Below, piece after piece: positions 17,498 to 27,038 of a stretch of DNA of 64,000 nt (position 1 is the first letter of the stretch; every line of letters starts with the position of its first letter). Both the position numbers and the translations under genes were made by a program. This DNA is from a virus, in IMG/VR virus record IMGVR_UViG_3300018018_000001, positions 62,001 to 126,000 of that record. One strand, given 5' to 3'. A model generated the notes under the pieces. That model was not told the DNA's origin, searched no databases, and saw nothing but the letters and a program-made list of their open reading frames with translations.

Positions 17498-17872
17498 ATG
17501 CCAGTAAAAGCCTTATATTCTGATCTTGATGAATCAAACATTTCGGCAACCTTGTTGTATGACATTGCCGATATTTATCAAGCCTTGGATAATCTCCTGA
17601 ATACAATTCCAGGAGAAAGATTATTCCTTCCAGAGTATGGGACTGATTTAGAACAGTATTTATTTGATCCTTTAAATGATGCTACTGCTTTTGCCATTTT
17701 GGGGGAGGTAGTAAATGCTATAACTCGATGGGAACCAAGAGTGAGGGTAAATTTTGGACAAAGCACTGTAACCCCTAATTATAATCAAAAAAGATATGAT
17801 CTTATTGTTTATTTTGATCTTGTGGGAATAGTTAATCAGCAATTCAATTATCAGGCGGGGGTGAGCAAGTGA
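17498..17872 (+). CDS. gp25-like baseplate wedge protein
   Basis: Member of the GPW/gp25 family that forms the inner baseplate ring and nucleates the sheath. Family features are NLLNTIPGERLFLPEYGTDL, LFDPL, and WEPRVRV followed by a strand-rich end. Length (124 residues) is normal. AAGAGGA precedes the ATG. The TGA overlaps the GTG start of the next endonuclease. Confidence 0.92.
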   Translation: MPVKALYSDLDESNISATLLYDIADIYQALDNLLNTIPGERLFLPEYGTDLEQYLFDPLNDATAFAILGEVVNAITRWEPRVRVNFGQSTVTPNYNQKRYDLIVYFDLVGIVNQQFNYQAGVSK

Positions 17873-18453
17873 TTTGTAAAAAATGTAATATAGATAAATT
17901 ATCAACAAATTTTTCTAAAAGTGGGAAATATTTTAATATTTGGTGTAAAGAATGTATGGTAATTTATAGTAAAGAACATTATAGAAAAAATAAGGAAAAA
18001 ATTATAGCTTATCAGAAAAGCTACCAGGATGATAATAAAGAAAAATTGTGCAAATATAGAAAACAATATCGTAAAGATAATAAAGATAAATTACGTGAAG
18101 ATTGGAGACAATATAGAAAAAATCGTTGCCAAGTAGATACATCATTTAAGATATTAAAAAATTTACGTATTAGTTTACACCACTCATTAAAGAACAATCA
18201 GAAATCGGGGCATACATTAGAATTACTTGGTTGTTCTATTAATAATTTAAAGGCACATTTAGAAAGAAAATTTCTTCCAGGAATGAATTGGAAAAATTGG
18301 GGTAAAGGAAAGGATAAATGGAATATTGATCATATAAGACCCTGTTCTTCTTTTAATTTATCTCTCCCTGAAGAACAAGCAAAATGTTTTAATTACATAA
18401 ATTTACAACCATTGTGGGAAGAAGATAACCATAAGAAAAGTAATAAATATTAG
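17869..18453 (+). CDS. HNH homing endonuclease with zinc finger and helical repeats
   Basis: GTG at 17869 overlaps the gp25 stop (GTGA). The protein starts with a small zinc motif (ICKKCN ... WCKECM), then three 14-residue Lys-rich helical repeats (NKEKL-type), then an HNH core with WNIDHIRPCSSFNL and NLQPLWEEDNHKKSNK. The nuclease domain differs from the 16619 family, but the repeat arm is shared. It separates gp25 from gp6. Confidence 0.85.
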   Translation: MICKKCNIDKLSTNFSKSGKYFNIWCKECMVIYSKEHYRKNKEKIIAYQKSYQDDNKEKLCKYRKQYRKDNKDKLREDWRQYRKNRCQVDTSFKILKNLRISLHHSLKNNQKSGHTLELLGCSINNLKAHLERKFLPGMNWKNWGKGKDKWNIDHIRPCSSFNLSLPEEQAKCFNYINLQPLWEEDNHKKSNKY

Positions 18454-18461
18454 GAGTGACT

Positions 18462-20207
18462 ATGGGAAATATTATCCAACAAAGTTCTGTTTCACCAGAA
18501 GCCATAAAAGCCGATCTGGATGCTTTTATAAAATCAAAACCACCAGAATTAAGGTGGTTGGATTTTTTTGAAAGTGGTCCAGGGACTATAGTAGAAGAGT
18601 TAATAGCGGGTTTAGGATCTTTTAAATCCTACCAGGATTTAGCTGATAGAATTGAATCAACCCTTGATTTTGCTCGTTTGCTGAGTTCTGTTTATGAATT
18701 AGCATTTAACCGTGGATATTTGGTTCCCCCTGCTGAAGCCGCTCAAATAACTCTTTACATTATTCCTAATGTTACTATTTCTGTAACAGAAGCGGAATTG
18801 GTAGGGACAATAGGAAATTATAATCTTTATTCCCTAGAAAGTAAGACCATGCCCGTAGGGGTTCCTGTGTCTTTACAGACTGTGGTTGGGTACATAGATG
18901 CCCCTGAAGATTGGATTGTATCAGTTACCAGTACGCAACCATTCTCTACAATTGTAGTGGACTTAACTGCAAAGAATGTAGCTAGACAACTTGAAAGACT
19001 TATGAGTGGGTCTAGTGTAATAACTCTGGTTGATGATATTATATCTCCTGGAGGAAGCCAAAGAGTTATCCCCTTGGATACTATAATTGGTCTTACTGAT
19101 CCTCAGATATTGACCATGATTCATAGTCTTATTGCTGCAGGTTCACCTAATCCTGATATTTATGTTCTTAGGAGAGCTAGACCAAATCAGGTTAGGATTT
19201 ATTTGGGTAATGGTACTCTTGGGTTTTATGACCCCAGTGTTACCGAATTGGAATACAGAAGATTAACTTTTGATGACAACGTGAACAATATTTTGGGGGA
19301 TACCCCTGCTTTATCCATTGATGCTAATATAGCTTCTGTAAATGTGGATAATAGTGCCGCTCCTCTCCCCACTACTGAGAGCGTCCGGGGAACATCAAGA
19401 TACTTTCCTGTGGATGGAAGGGTGGTCCAGGATGGTGATTATGGTAGAGTTATTATGAAATACTATTCAGCATTTCTCTATGATGCCTTTGCCAAATACT
19501 TGGATTGGGATATAGATATGCCTGATTTGAAAGCACTCTTTTCAGACATTAATACATCTACTAATATAGTTACTATTGTTGCTCATGGGTTAGTTGAAAA
19601 TCAACCAGTTAGGTATCAGGCTACTGCTAATCCTGTTGGGGGTTTAACTGTAAATACAATCTATTATGTGGTAAATGTTACTACTGATACTTTCCAGGTT
19701 TCTTCTACCCCAGCCGGTTCAGCTATTCATTTTACTTCTCAAGGAACAGGCTATGCTGTTTTTGCTAATCCTGAGGTTGAAATAGTTAAACTCTTGGTTA
19801 ATCCTTCTTTTACTCCAAGTATTTTATCTCAAATCCAGAGTTTGATAAATAGCAGAATGGCTCAGGGAATTAGGGTAGAATATGATCAAATTCCAACTAC
19901 TGTTGGAAAAACTCTTTCCGCTACTTTTGTTACTCTTCCTGGACAATTGACAGATCCACTTAGGAGTCAAGCGGAAATTTTCTTATCTTCTCTGACAAAC
20001 AAGTTTGCTATAAACTATACTATTGTATCTACAGGGATACAGGCTGTTCCTACCCCGCCCCCTGTTTATACGTTAGTGAGTTTGTGTGTCGAACTTTCTG
20101 CTCAATTAGGAATAGCGGTTCTCCCAGGTGATTCCAATTTTGTAACCTTAGCCCCTGGAGAGTTTATACAAGATCCAATAATCGTGACTTGGACAGTTCA
20201 ATCATAA
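18462..20207 (+). CDS. gp6-like baseplate wedge protein (Baseplate_J type)
   Basis: ATG 18462 lies five bases after AGGAG. The product fits the T4 gp6 / baseplate J family: an N-terminal helical part (ELRWLDFFESGPGTIVEELI), a long central strand-rich part (GNGTLGFYDPSV) and a C-terminal part (FAINYTIVSTGIQAVP). At about residues 362-433 there is an inserted beta domain (NIVTIVAHGLVENQPVRY ... YYVVNVTTDTFQVSS) of a type seen in other phage virion proteins. It forms the wedge that triggers sheath contraction. Confidence 0.85.
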   Translation: MGNIIQQSSVSPEAIKADLDAFIKSKPPELRWLDFFESGPGTIVEELIAGLGSFKSYQDLADRIESTLDFARLLSSVYELAFNRGYLVPPAEAAQITLYIIPNVTISVTEAELVGTIGNYNLYSLESKTMPVGVPVSLQTVVGYIDAPEDWIVSVTSTQPFSTIVVDLTAKNVARQLERLMSGSSVITLVDDIISPGGSQRVIPLDTIIGLTDPQILTMIHSLIAAGSPNPDIYVLRRARPNQVRIYLGNGTLGFYDPSVTELEYRRLTFDDNVNNILGDTPALSIDANIASVNVDNSAAPLPTTESVRGTSRYFPVDGRVVQDGDYGRVIMKYYSAFLYDAFAKYLDWDIDMPDLKALFSDINTSTNIVTIVAHGLVENQPVRYQATANPVGGLTVNTIYYVVNVTTDTFQVSSTPAGSAIHFTSQGTGYAVFANPEVEIVKLLVNPSFTPSILSQIQSLINSRMAQGIRVEYDQIPTTVGKTLSATFVTLPGQLTDPLRSQAEIFLSSLTNKFAINYTIVSTGIQAVPTPPPVYTLVSLCVELSAQLGIAVLPGDSNFVTLAPGEFIQDPIIVTWTVQS

Positions 20208-20222
20208 AATTAGGAGGTAGTT

Positions 20223-20651
20223 ATGTCTAATCAGTTGTATGGAAAAGCAAGAGAAAAATTCCTTGGAACCAATGGTGTTAATAGTATTGACTGGCTTGCG
20301 GATGAAATCCGGGCTATGTTGGTTGATATAACCCAATATACTGTAAACATCAATGTGGACGAATTTTTAAGTGATGTTCCTGCACTTGCTCAAGTAACCC
20401 CTGTAGCTGGATGCCCTATTTTGGGGGTTAAGACTGCCACGTTAGGGGTAGCAAATGCTTCTGGGGCTACATTTGGGTCTGTTAGTGGGGCTAATTGTGG
20501 GGCTTTACTTCTCTTTAAAAATACAGGGAATCAAACCACTTCCCCCTTGATTGCCTATATTGACACGGCTACTGGATTGCCTGTAGCACCAAATGGTGGG
20601 CCTGTAGCAATACAATGGGATACAGGAACTAACAAAGTATTCAAATTATAA
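20223..20651 (+). CDS. Virion protein with a tail-associated domain, 142 aa
   Basis: A domain also found at the N-terminus of the fibre-like protein at 21745: NSIDWLADEIRAMLVDI, LSDVPALA and TSPLIAYIDTATGLP followed by WDTGTNKVF. GGAGGT precedes the ATG. It is probably a small tail or fibre-associated protein; receptor-binding or joining role is unproven. Confidence 0.75.
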   Translation: MSNQLYGKAREKFLGTNGVNSIDWLADEIRAMLVDITQYTVNINVDEFLSDVPALAQVTPVAGCPILGVKTATLGVANASGATFGSVSGANCGALLLFKNTGNQTTSPLIAYIDTATGLPVAPNGGPVAIQWDTGTNKVFKL

Positions 20652-20670
20652 GATTGCTGAGGTATAATAT

Positions 20671-21732
20671 ATGCCAGCACTTCAGACTATTGACCTCAGT
20701 GGCCAAGGAATAGGGTCAGAAGAGTTTGTTTCATCAGGCTCAACTTTGACTCAGATTCTTAGGATATCAGGTATTCCTTCAGAAACAGCTTTTGGTTCTG
20801 ACACCTTGACTTATGACCAGACTATCCAAATTTTAGGAATACCTTCTGCTGAAGCTATTGGTAGAGTGGTAATAGTCCCTGGTTTATCAATTATAAACCT
20901 TGTAGGGGAGGGGATTCCTTCTGAAGAGGCTTTTGGGACCCCCTCATTACCTCAAGCAATTCTTTTAACTGGAATACCCTCTGAAGAGGCTTTTGGGACC
21001 CCGTATATTCAAGGTATCCCGGCCAACTGGAGTTTAAAATATCTACCTCCTCATAACCAAGTGCAAAGTTTGTATGACGATTTGATTTGCCCTTGTATAG
21101 ATTTTGTGATGCTCCAGGATTTTGTTGCTTTTAGACCTGTGGTTGATCAAGATATACTTCAACAGGCACGTGCGCTTCTTGTTGCTGGTGACAATGAGGC
21201 CCTTTTAGCCTACTTCAGATCTTTGATTAAGCCTATTGTAGGAACTTATAGGGTAATCAAGCTTGTAATAAGCTTTATGGGATTTGGAGATCAGACTATT
21301 TTGTATTGGTATCAGTATTTTAATCCAAGTTCAATTCCTAGTTCTCTTAATCCTTGTGGGGGAAATGTAGTTTTACCTGCGGGGATAAAAGGAAATGATT
21401 TTTATTTTAAAGTTGTTGCTGGAGTAATAGTAGGTTCTACTTTTGGCCCTATAAAAGCGGATAATCCGGCCAATGCCCAAGCTCTTATGCAAAATTTGAG
21501 TAATAACTATGACTTATTAACAAACTTTATAATTCAGTATAAGAATGAACGAAGCACTCTTGAAGCTCTTAAACTTGCCATTACATATTATATTGGTGGC
21601 CCTTATTATGGGGTTGGAATATTCCCTGGAGAAAAAATTGAGATATATGATCCTACTATTAGTGGACAAACTGCTTTGGATGAGCGGGGATCTGTCTGGC
21701 TGATTCCTAATACTTTCCCTTGTGGCATATAA
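20671..21732 (+). CDS. Tail protein with GIPSEEAFG repeats
   Basis: 353 residues. The first 110 contain at least four short repeats of the type G-I-P-S-E/A-E-A-F/I-G, the last two being nearly identical also at the DNA level (about 20920-20943 and 20970-21002). The rest, with LPPHNQVQSLYDD and SLIKPIVGTYRVIKLVISF, resembles P2 gpI-type baseplate end proteins only in position. The role is probably baseplate-to-fibre attachment. Confidence 0.7.
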   Translation: MPALQTIDLSGQGIGSEEFVSSGSTLTQILRISGIPSETAFGSDTLTYDQTIQILGIPSAEAIGRVVIVPGLSIINLVGEGIPSEEAFGTPSLPQAILLTGIPSEEAFGTPYIQGIPANWSLKYLPPHNQVQSLYDDLICPCIDFVMLQDFVAFRPVVDQDILQQARALLVAGDNEALLAYFRSLIKPIVGTYRVIKLVISFMGFGDQTILYWYQYFNPSSIPSSLNPCGGNVVLPAGIKGNDFYFKVVAGVIVGSTFGPIKADNPANAQALMQNLSNNYDLLTNFIIQYKNERSTLEALKLAITYYIGGPYYGVGIFPGEKIEIYDPTISGQTALDERGSVWLIPNTFPCGI

Positions 21733-21744
21733 GAAGGAATTAAG

Positions 21745-23157
21745 ATGGCAAATGTATTTTATTCCAATGGAATTTATGGAATAATCCATAATACAATTAA
21801 TTGGATTTCTGATACAATTAAAGTAGTCTTAATTGATATTTCTAATTATACCTTAGATCAGATCTATGATCAATATCTTTCAACAATTCCCTCAAATGCT
21901 AAAATAGCTATTTCTTCAGCACTTACAGGAAAAAGTCTAACCAGTAATATTGCTAATGCTGATAAAATTATTTTACCTTCTGTGACAGGATCTATTGGAG
22001 CTATTGTCTTATTTAAGGATACAGGGAATCCAGCTACTTCTCCTCTAATTCTTTATATAGATACTTCTATAGGATTACCAACTATAAGAAATAATCAAGA
22101 CTTTACAATTACATGGGATAAAGGAGCAAACAAAATATTCTCTTATGATCCACAAACTGTCGCTTTACTTCATTTTGATGGAATAATTAGTGGAGTTTAT
22201 ACATATCCTTTAGATGAGTCTGGAAATGTTTGGTTTAATGGGGCTCTTGCAGGTAATATTTCTTTATCTTCAGTTTGGAAAGCCTTTGGTCCTACGTCTG
22301 GACATTTTATAGGGGGATCTGCTGGAATTAGTATTTCTGACGATTCCAATTGGAGTTTTGCAACTAATCCGTTTACAATAGATTTTTGGTTTAAAACTAC
22401 ACAATCTCCTACTCAAATTTTTCTGGTTTATAAAGGAACTAATATAGGAACAAATGTAAACTTTTGGTTCCGTATTAATAATGGTAAGCTTGATTTTATT
22501 CCTGATTATAATGCTAATAGATTATTACATTTATTAACTTCTATTAATACTATTAATGATGGAAATCCTCATCATGGAGCTATAGTAAGAAATGGAGATA
22601 CTTTCACTCTTTATGTAGATGGAATATCTCAACAATCTGTAACTTTAGCTGGATTTAATATGTACCAAACATCGGATACTCTTACAATAGGATCTTTAGC
22701 AGCAGGTGGTGTTTATGTTGGATATTTAGATGAATTTAGAATAAGCAAAGGAATTGCTAGATGGACATCTAATTTTACTCCTCCAACAAGTGCTTATAGC
22801 CCTCATATAATTGGTATACCAAATAATTTTCTACCTTTTTCTTTCCCTTTTCTTAATTTTTCTTGTTCTCATCCCATTCCTATTACTGCTATTATAGTAA
22901 CTTCTGTTAGTCCAGGTAGTGGTGCTTTAGCAGGAGGATATCCAGCTAACATCTATGGAAGTAATTTTAATAATTTGAATTCACTAACTACTGTTAAATT
23001 TGGTGGAATTCCGGCAACTAATGTATCTTTAATAAATTCTGGACAAATATCTTGCACTGTTCCACCAGGGTTAATTCCTAATTCCTATGTAGATGTAACT
23101 GTTCAATGTGGTTTTAATAGTAAGACTTTATATAATGGGTTCACTTATACCCCATAA
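21745..23157 (+). CDS. Tail fibre protein with LamG-like and IPT/TIG domains
   Basis: Residues 1-130 are a paralogue of the 20223 protein. Residues about 140-350 form a concanavalin/LamG-like jelly roll (FTIDFWFKTTQSP, NDGNPHHGAIVRNGDTFTLY, GYLDEFRISKGIARW). The end is an IPT/TIG fold (VTSVSPGSGALAGG, VKFGGIPATNVS, SISCTVPPG-type strand). LamG-like jelly rolls bind carbohydrates or proteins, so a receptor-binding role is likely. Its base use is more AT-rich than its neighbours, suggesting a separate origin. Confidence 0.85.
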   Translation: MANVFYSNGIYGIIHNTINWISDTIKVVLIDISNYTLDQIYDQYLSTIPSNAKIAISSALTGKSLTSNIANADKIILPSVTGSIGAIVLFKDTGNPATSPLILYIDTSIGLPTIRNNQDFTITWDKGANKIFSYDPQTVALLHFDGIISGVYTYPLDESGNVWFNGALAGNISLSSVWKAFGPTSGHFIGGSAGISISDDSNWSFATNPFTIDFWFKTTQSPTQIFLVYKGTNIGTNVNFWFRINNGKLDFIPDYNANRLLHLLTSINTINDGNPHHGAIVRNGDTFTLYVDGISQQSVTLAGFNMYQTSDTLTIGSLAAGGVYVGYLDEFRISKGIARWTSNFTPPTSAYSPHIIGIPNNFLPFSFPFLNFSCSHPIPITAIIVTSVSPGSGALAGGYPANIYGSNFNNLNSLTTVKFGGIPATNVSLINSGQISCTVPPGLIPNSYVDVTVQCGFNSKTLYNGFTYTP

Positions 23158-23173
23158 ATTTAAGGAGTAAATT

Positions 23174-25060
23174 ATGCCTACTCAATTTTTTGCAGTTATA
23201 ACGGCAGCGGGTCTTGCGGAATTGGCTGCTGCGGTATCTGGTAGCTACTTACTTAATTTCTCTGAAATTAGGGTGGGGGATGGAAATGGTGCTTACCATA
23301 ATCCTGGAGGAAGTATTACCCATTTTGCCAGTAACGGACTTGGAGGAACTAGAGTTACTTCTCCTGGACATGACCTTGTAAATGGGGAATCAATTGATAT
23401 TAGTGGGACTTCACACTATGATTCTCTTCCGCTACACTTTACAGTTTCAAATGCCAATATAGGTGCAGGGACTTTTGATATTAATATAGCATTTACTGTA
23501 GATGATGCTATAGGCCAATGGAATCGACTTGATTTAGTTCATCAAGTATGGCCAGTCTCAGGGGCGGGTGGCCCAATTAATGCTGTTTATGTGCATCCTG
23601 ATCATGCCAATTGGCTTGTTATTGAAGGGTACATTCCAGCGGCTGAAGGTGGATTTACTGTTCGTGAGGTGGCTTTAATTAGTCCTGGAATATCCGGGGA
23701 TGTTGTGTTTTCTGTTGGTATAGTTCCTGTGTCTGAAAAGCCTATTATTACTGATGGGTCTGTTAAAGATCTTTATTTTAGGATGATTTTGGTGACTTCT
23801 AATGTGAGTTCTATAACTTTGGTAACAGACCCCAATGTTGTTTTGGCTTCTCAAACTTATGTCCAATTATTTGCTAAATGGGCTTCTGAAACAGAAAGAC
23901 TCATAACAGGAGTTACTTTTGAAGCCCCTGTAACTCAGGGGGATGCTGTTTATTACAATCCATCAACTAATAAATTTGGACAGGCTATTGCTGATGGAAC
24001 AATCAAACAAAGAGTTCTTGGTTTTGCTGATATATCCCATTGTTGCGTTATTAGGGGTGGATATTTCCCATGGCCAAGTCCTGTATTGACCCCTGGTTCT
24101 GTTTATTATCTGTCAACAACTGTCTTGGGTGGTATTACTATTACTCCTCCGACTAGATATACTGTAGAGATGGGTGTTGCCCTTTCTACCAGTGTTATGG
24201 ACGTTATGGTGGATGATATCCTGAGTGCTTATGAAGATAGGGCTATGACTTTTGATAGTTTGGGGGATGTGGGATTCCTACGTAGCATTACTGCCGCTTT
24301 TGATATTTCTGCAGGAAATAATATTATCGCAGGGGCTTTAGTACAATCTCCTAATGTAAATGTTCTAAATCAATTGGGAGTAGGATCTGCAGGTGGGTTT
24401 CCCTCACTTTTGGTTGATAATGAAGGGGATATTTATGTTAATGGAGGTGCGGATAATATTTGGAAACTTTTCTATGAAGGAACTACAGTAATTTATATAG
24501 GTCCAACAAAGGATGTTTATATTTATGAGGCTGGTAGTTTAAGATCTTTTAGTGTAACTTCAGTTGTTAATGCTATTCCAATAGGTAATTCTTCAGGTAA
24601 AATTGATCCAAGTTGGTTTCCAAGTGGCTCTACTACTCCTTATCCGAATGCTGTAGCTGGAACATCCGCATTTGTAGCTGATACTGGATTTGTATCTCCA
24701 GCAATAGGAGATGGTGGTGGATTTGAGGCAATTTATGCTCCAATGATATATATACCCGCTAATGCTGTTTGGTTAAATATATATGGTACTTTACAATCTA
24801 ATGGTGCTTCCCAACCTGTTGCTGTAGCATGTGCTTCTGTGGGGGGAACATTGGGTTCCGCAGGGAGTAGGATTGCAGAGAGTCAAGTAGTTTCAATTAA
24901 TGATATAGACCCATCTCATGTATACCCCTTTACATTGAGAATTAATTGTACCGGAATAACTCCAGGACCATACCTTTTAGCTGTTGGAACTAGAGGTGGT
25001 GGAGTATCACCTTGGGTTCCACTTTTTGGTATTAGTTTACCTTATTGGAATCCAACTTAG
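23174..25060 (+). CDS. Tail fibre protein (tail-collar-fibre N-terminus)
   Basis: The N-terminal part matches tail-collar fibre proteins (FSEIRVGDGNGAYHNP, then NWLVIEGYIPAAEGGFTVRE and later VSEKPIITDGSVKDLYFRM). Between these, at residues about 46-117, an extra domain is inserted (VTSPGHDLVNGESIDISG-type). The middle and C-terminal regions are strand-rich shaft and tip. ATG 23174 follows AAGGAG. It is the last gene of the tail module. Confidence 0.85.
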   Translation: MPTQFFAVITAAGLAELAAAVSGSYLLNFSEIRVGDGNGAYHNPGGSITHFASNGLGGTRVTSPGHDLVNGESIDISGTSHYDSLPLHFTVSNANIGAGTFDINIAFTVDDAIGQWNRLDLVHQVWPVSGAGGPINAVYVHPDHANWLVIEGYIPAAEGGFTVREVALISPGISGDVVFSVGIVPVSEKPIITDGSVKDLYFRMILVTSNVSSITLVTDPNVVLASQTYVQLFAKWASETERLITGVTFEAPVTQGDAVYYNPSTNKFGQAIADGTIKQRVLGFADISHCCVIRGGYFPWPSPVLTPGSVYYLSTTVLGGITITPPTRYTVEMGVALSTSVMDVMVDDILSAYEDRAMTFDSLGDVGFLRSITAAFDISAGNNIIAGALVQSPNVNVLNQLGVGSAGGFPSLLVDNEGDIYVNGGADNIWKLFYEGTTVIYIGPTKDVYIYEAGSLRSFSVTSVVNAIPIGNSSGKIDPSWFPSGSTTPYPNAVAGTSAFVADTGFVSPAIGDGGGFEAIYAPMIYIPANAVWLNIYGTLQSNGASQPVAVACASVGGTLGSAGSRIAESQVVSINDIDPSHVYPFTLRINCTGITPGPYLLAVGTRGGGVSPWVPLFGISLPYWNPT

Positions 25061-25072
25061 TTTTTTTGAAGA

Positions 25073-25120
25073 AAAGGTGTAATAGTAAAGGGGCTTTGGT
25101 GTTATTATATAGAGTAGGAT
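25073..25120 (+). promoter_or_regulatory. Long promoter-like motif, + strand copy
   Basis: GGTGTAATAGTAAAGG (from 25076), then a short spacer and CTTTGGTGTTATTATA, ending near GAGTAGG. It has a direct repeat GGTGT[A/T]AT about 20 bases apart and an inner AAAGG/CTTT symmetry. An almost identical copy is on the other strand at 54524-54564. This copy lies 32 bases before the metallophosphoesterase gene and after the last tail gene, so it probably drives the block 25152-31385. Confidence 0.7.
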
Positions 25121-25151
25121 TTCAAAATAAAAAAATAAGAGGGGGGGTTTT

Positions 25152-27029
25152 ATGCAGATTGTGAAAGTAAATTTGGGGGAAAATCACTTTATAAATATGT
25201 CAGGGGATTGGCATAAAGGGACAAAACTTCATGATGCTGGGGCCGTTGAACAAACAATTGAGGATACTTTACAGCCTGATACCTTTTTTGTTGGCATGGG
25301 GGATTTAGTAGAGGCCATTACCGTAGATGATAAGCGGTATGAAAGCAAACTTCATAAAAAGACTGTAATTGAACAGTATGATGACGTTGAGGAGATTGTC
25401 AAAAGAGTAAAAAGCAAAACAATTCTACACCTTATGGGGAACCATGATTGGACTCTAAGCCGTAGATATGGGGATATGGTTGAATCCATGTGCAAGAGTC
25501 TGAAGGTAAAATATGGGGATTATTCCTCAGTAATTTGCGTTTACGCAGATCCAGGTTATCCCATTTCCCCACGTGATAACAAAGACTTAGAGCTTGAATA
25601 CCTACTGTATAAAATTTATGTCAATCATGGGTTTGGTTCCATTCAATCCAGGATTGATTCCACAAGTGAGCGGAAACATAGTGTAGATAGGTCCCTAAGA
25701 CGAAAATTGTTCATGAAATTCGATGATTGCAGGGTTATGGCTATGGGGCATTGCTTTTCAGAGGATACAGAGGCTTTAACTTTAGAAGGATGGAAGAATT
25801 ATCAAAATTTAAATATTGGGGATAAGATTTTGACTTTTAATATGGAAACTTCCCAATCAGAGTGGCAACCAATAGAAAATAAATATGTTTATCAGGATAA
25901 ATTTGATAATATGCTCTTTTGTGAAAACAGAGTAATAGATTTTGGAATTACTCATGACCATAGGGTAATTTTTAAAACTACTGGAAAAAATTGGAAAGAG
26001 GATATAGCTAAAAATGTATTGAAATATTCTCAAATTGCTATCCCAGTTGCTGCTCCTTCTGGCCTTCCCGAATATCAGTTATCAGATGACAAAATTAGTC
26101 TATTAGGTTGGTTAGTCTCTGAAGGTCATTTTAGAGAAAACGGAGCAGTTCAATTATTTCAATCTTGGTCTAAAAAAGATAAAATTGAAGGAATTTTACA
26201 ATCTCTTGGGATTAAATACTCTTTATATAGAAGAAAATTTGAAGGAAAAGAATTTTTTGATCCAAAAATGGGTAAATACTATAAAACTAAAGAAGATTGT
26301 GCAACTTTTTATATTACTATTGAAGATTCTAAGCCCATTATTGATTTAATTCAAGAAAAAAATATTCCATCTTTTGCTTTTAAATTTTCAGATAGACAGT
26401 TTCTTGTTTTATTAAAATCCTTAATAGCAGGGGATGGAGAATGGCAAAATGAAGAAAGATCAGGATCTTATTATACAGGGGATAAATCCTTGGCTGATAA
26501 TCTTCAAGCTCTTAGTATAAGTCATGGTTGGAGAGCCAATGTAAAAAAACATAAAGAAGGTTGGAGGGTTTTGTTATGTAATAAACCTAATGTCCATATT
26601 TTTAGTAAAAATTCTCATATTCCTAAAAATCCTTGGAAAGAAGATAAAGCAACTAAAACTGTCTGGTGTGTGACTGTACCTAATTCCACTTTATTTGTTA
26701 GAAGAAATGGAAAAGTTTGCGTATTGGGAAATACCCATCGACTGGTCATTATCCCCCCCTCTGATTCTCTTGGCCTCCATGTGGATCAGGATGGGGCAAA
26801 GGGTAAAGAAATTCATTCTCATTACGCAGGATTGGCCATAAGTGAGAATGGTTATATCCCTCCTGAAGGCCGGTGGTATGTGAATACAGGTGGCTACCTC
26901 AGGATGTACGGGGAAGGGGTAACTGGGTACTCTGAAGTGCGCGGTTATGATCCTTTAGAGATTGGATATGCTAGAATAATTTGTGAAGATGGAGAAATAA
27001 CAAATATTAAAAGAGTGGTCTTAGGATAA
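25152..27029 (+). CDS. Metallophosphoesterase, interrupted by an intein
   Basis: A calcineurin-type metallophosphoesterase split by an intein (residues 201-527). Conserved blocks are GDWHKG (18-23), GMGDLVEA (48-55), GNHDW (96-100) and, after splicing, GHTHRL. Spliced length is about 298 residues. The intein lies between Gly-His and Thr-His of the GHTH block, which supplies metal ligands. AGAGGGGGGG precedes the ATG. The substrate is unknown; phage homologues act on nucleotides, nucleic acid ends or phosphoproteins. Confidence 0.9.
   Translation: MQIVKVNLGENHFINMSGDWHKGTKLHDAGAVEQTIEDTLQPDTFFVGMGDLVEAITVDDKRYESKLHKKTVIEQYDDVEEIVKRVKSKTILHLMGNHDWTLSRRYGDMVESMCKSLKVKYGDYSSVICVYADPGYPISPRDNKDLELEYLLYKIYVNHGFGSIQSRIDSTSERKHSVDRSLRRKLFMKFDDCRVMAMGHCFSEDTEALTLEGWKNYQNLNIGDKILTFNMETSQSEWQPIENKYVYQDKFDNMLFCENRVIDFGITHDHRVIFKTTGKNWKEDIAKNVLKYSQIAIPVAAPSGLPEYQLSDDKISLLGWLVSEGHFRENGAVQLFQSWSKKDKIEGILQSLGIKYSLYRRKFEGKEFFDPKMGKYYKTKEDCATFYITIEDSKPIIDLIQEKNIPSFAFKFSDRQFLVLLKSLIAGDGEWQNEERSGSYYTGDKSLADNLQALSISHGWRANVKKHKEGWRVLLCNKPNVHIFSKNSHIPKNPWKEDKATKTVWCVTVPNSTLFVRRNGKVCVLGNTHRLVIIPPSDSLGLHVDQDGAKGKEIHSHYAGLAISENGYIPPEGRWYVNTGGYLRMYGEGVTGYSEVRGYDPLEIGYARIICEDGEITNIKRVVLG
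25752..26732 (+). mobile_element. Intein in the metallophosphoesterase (LAGLIDADG type)
   Basis: A 327-residue intein, Cys201 (CFSEDTEALT) to Asn527 with +1 Thr. Block B is ITHDHRVIF. Two LAGLIDADG-like helices are LLGWLVSEG and LKSLIAGDG. Block F is VWCVTVPNSTLFV and block G is VCVLGN. The residue before Asn is Gly instead of His. It resembles the RNR intein at 52654 (CFSEDTEALTLEGWK versus CCTSDVKALTEEGWK). Confidence 0.92.
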
Positions 27030-27038
27030 AGTATTAAT

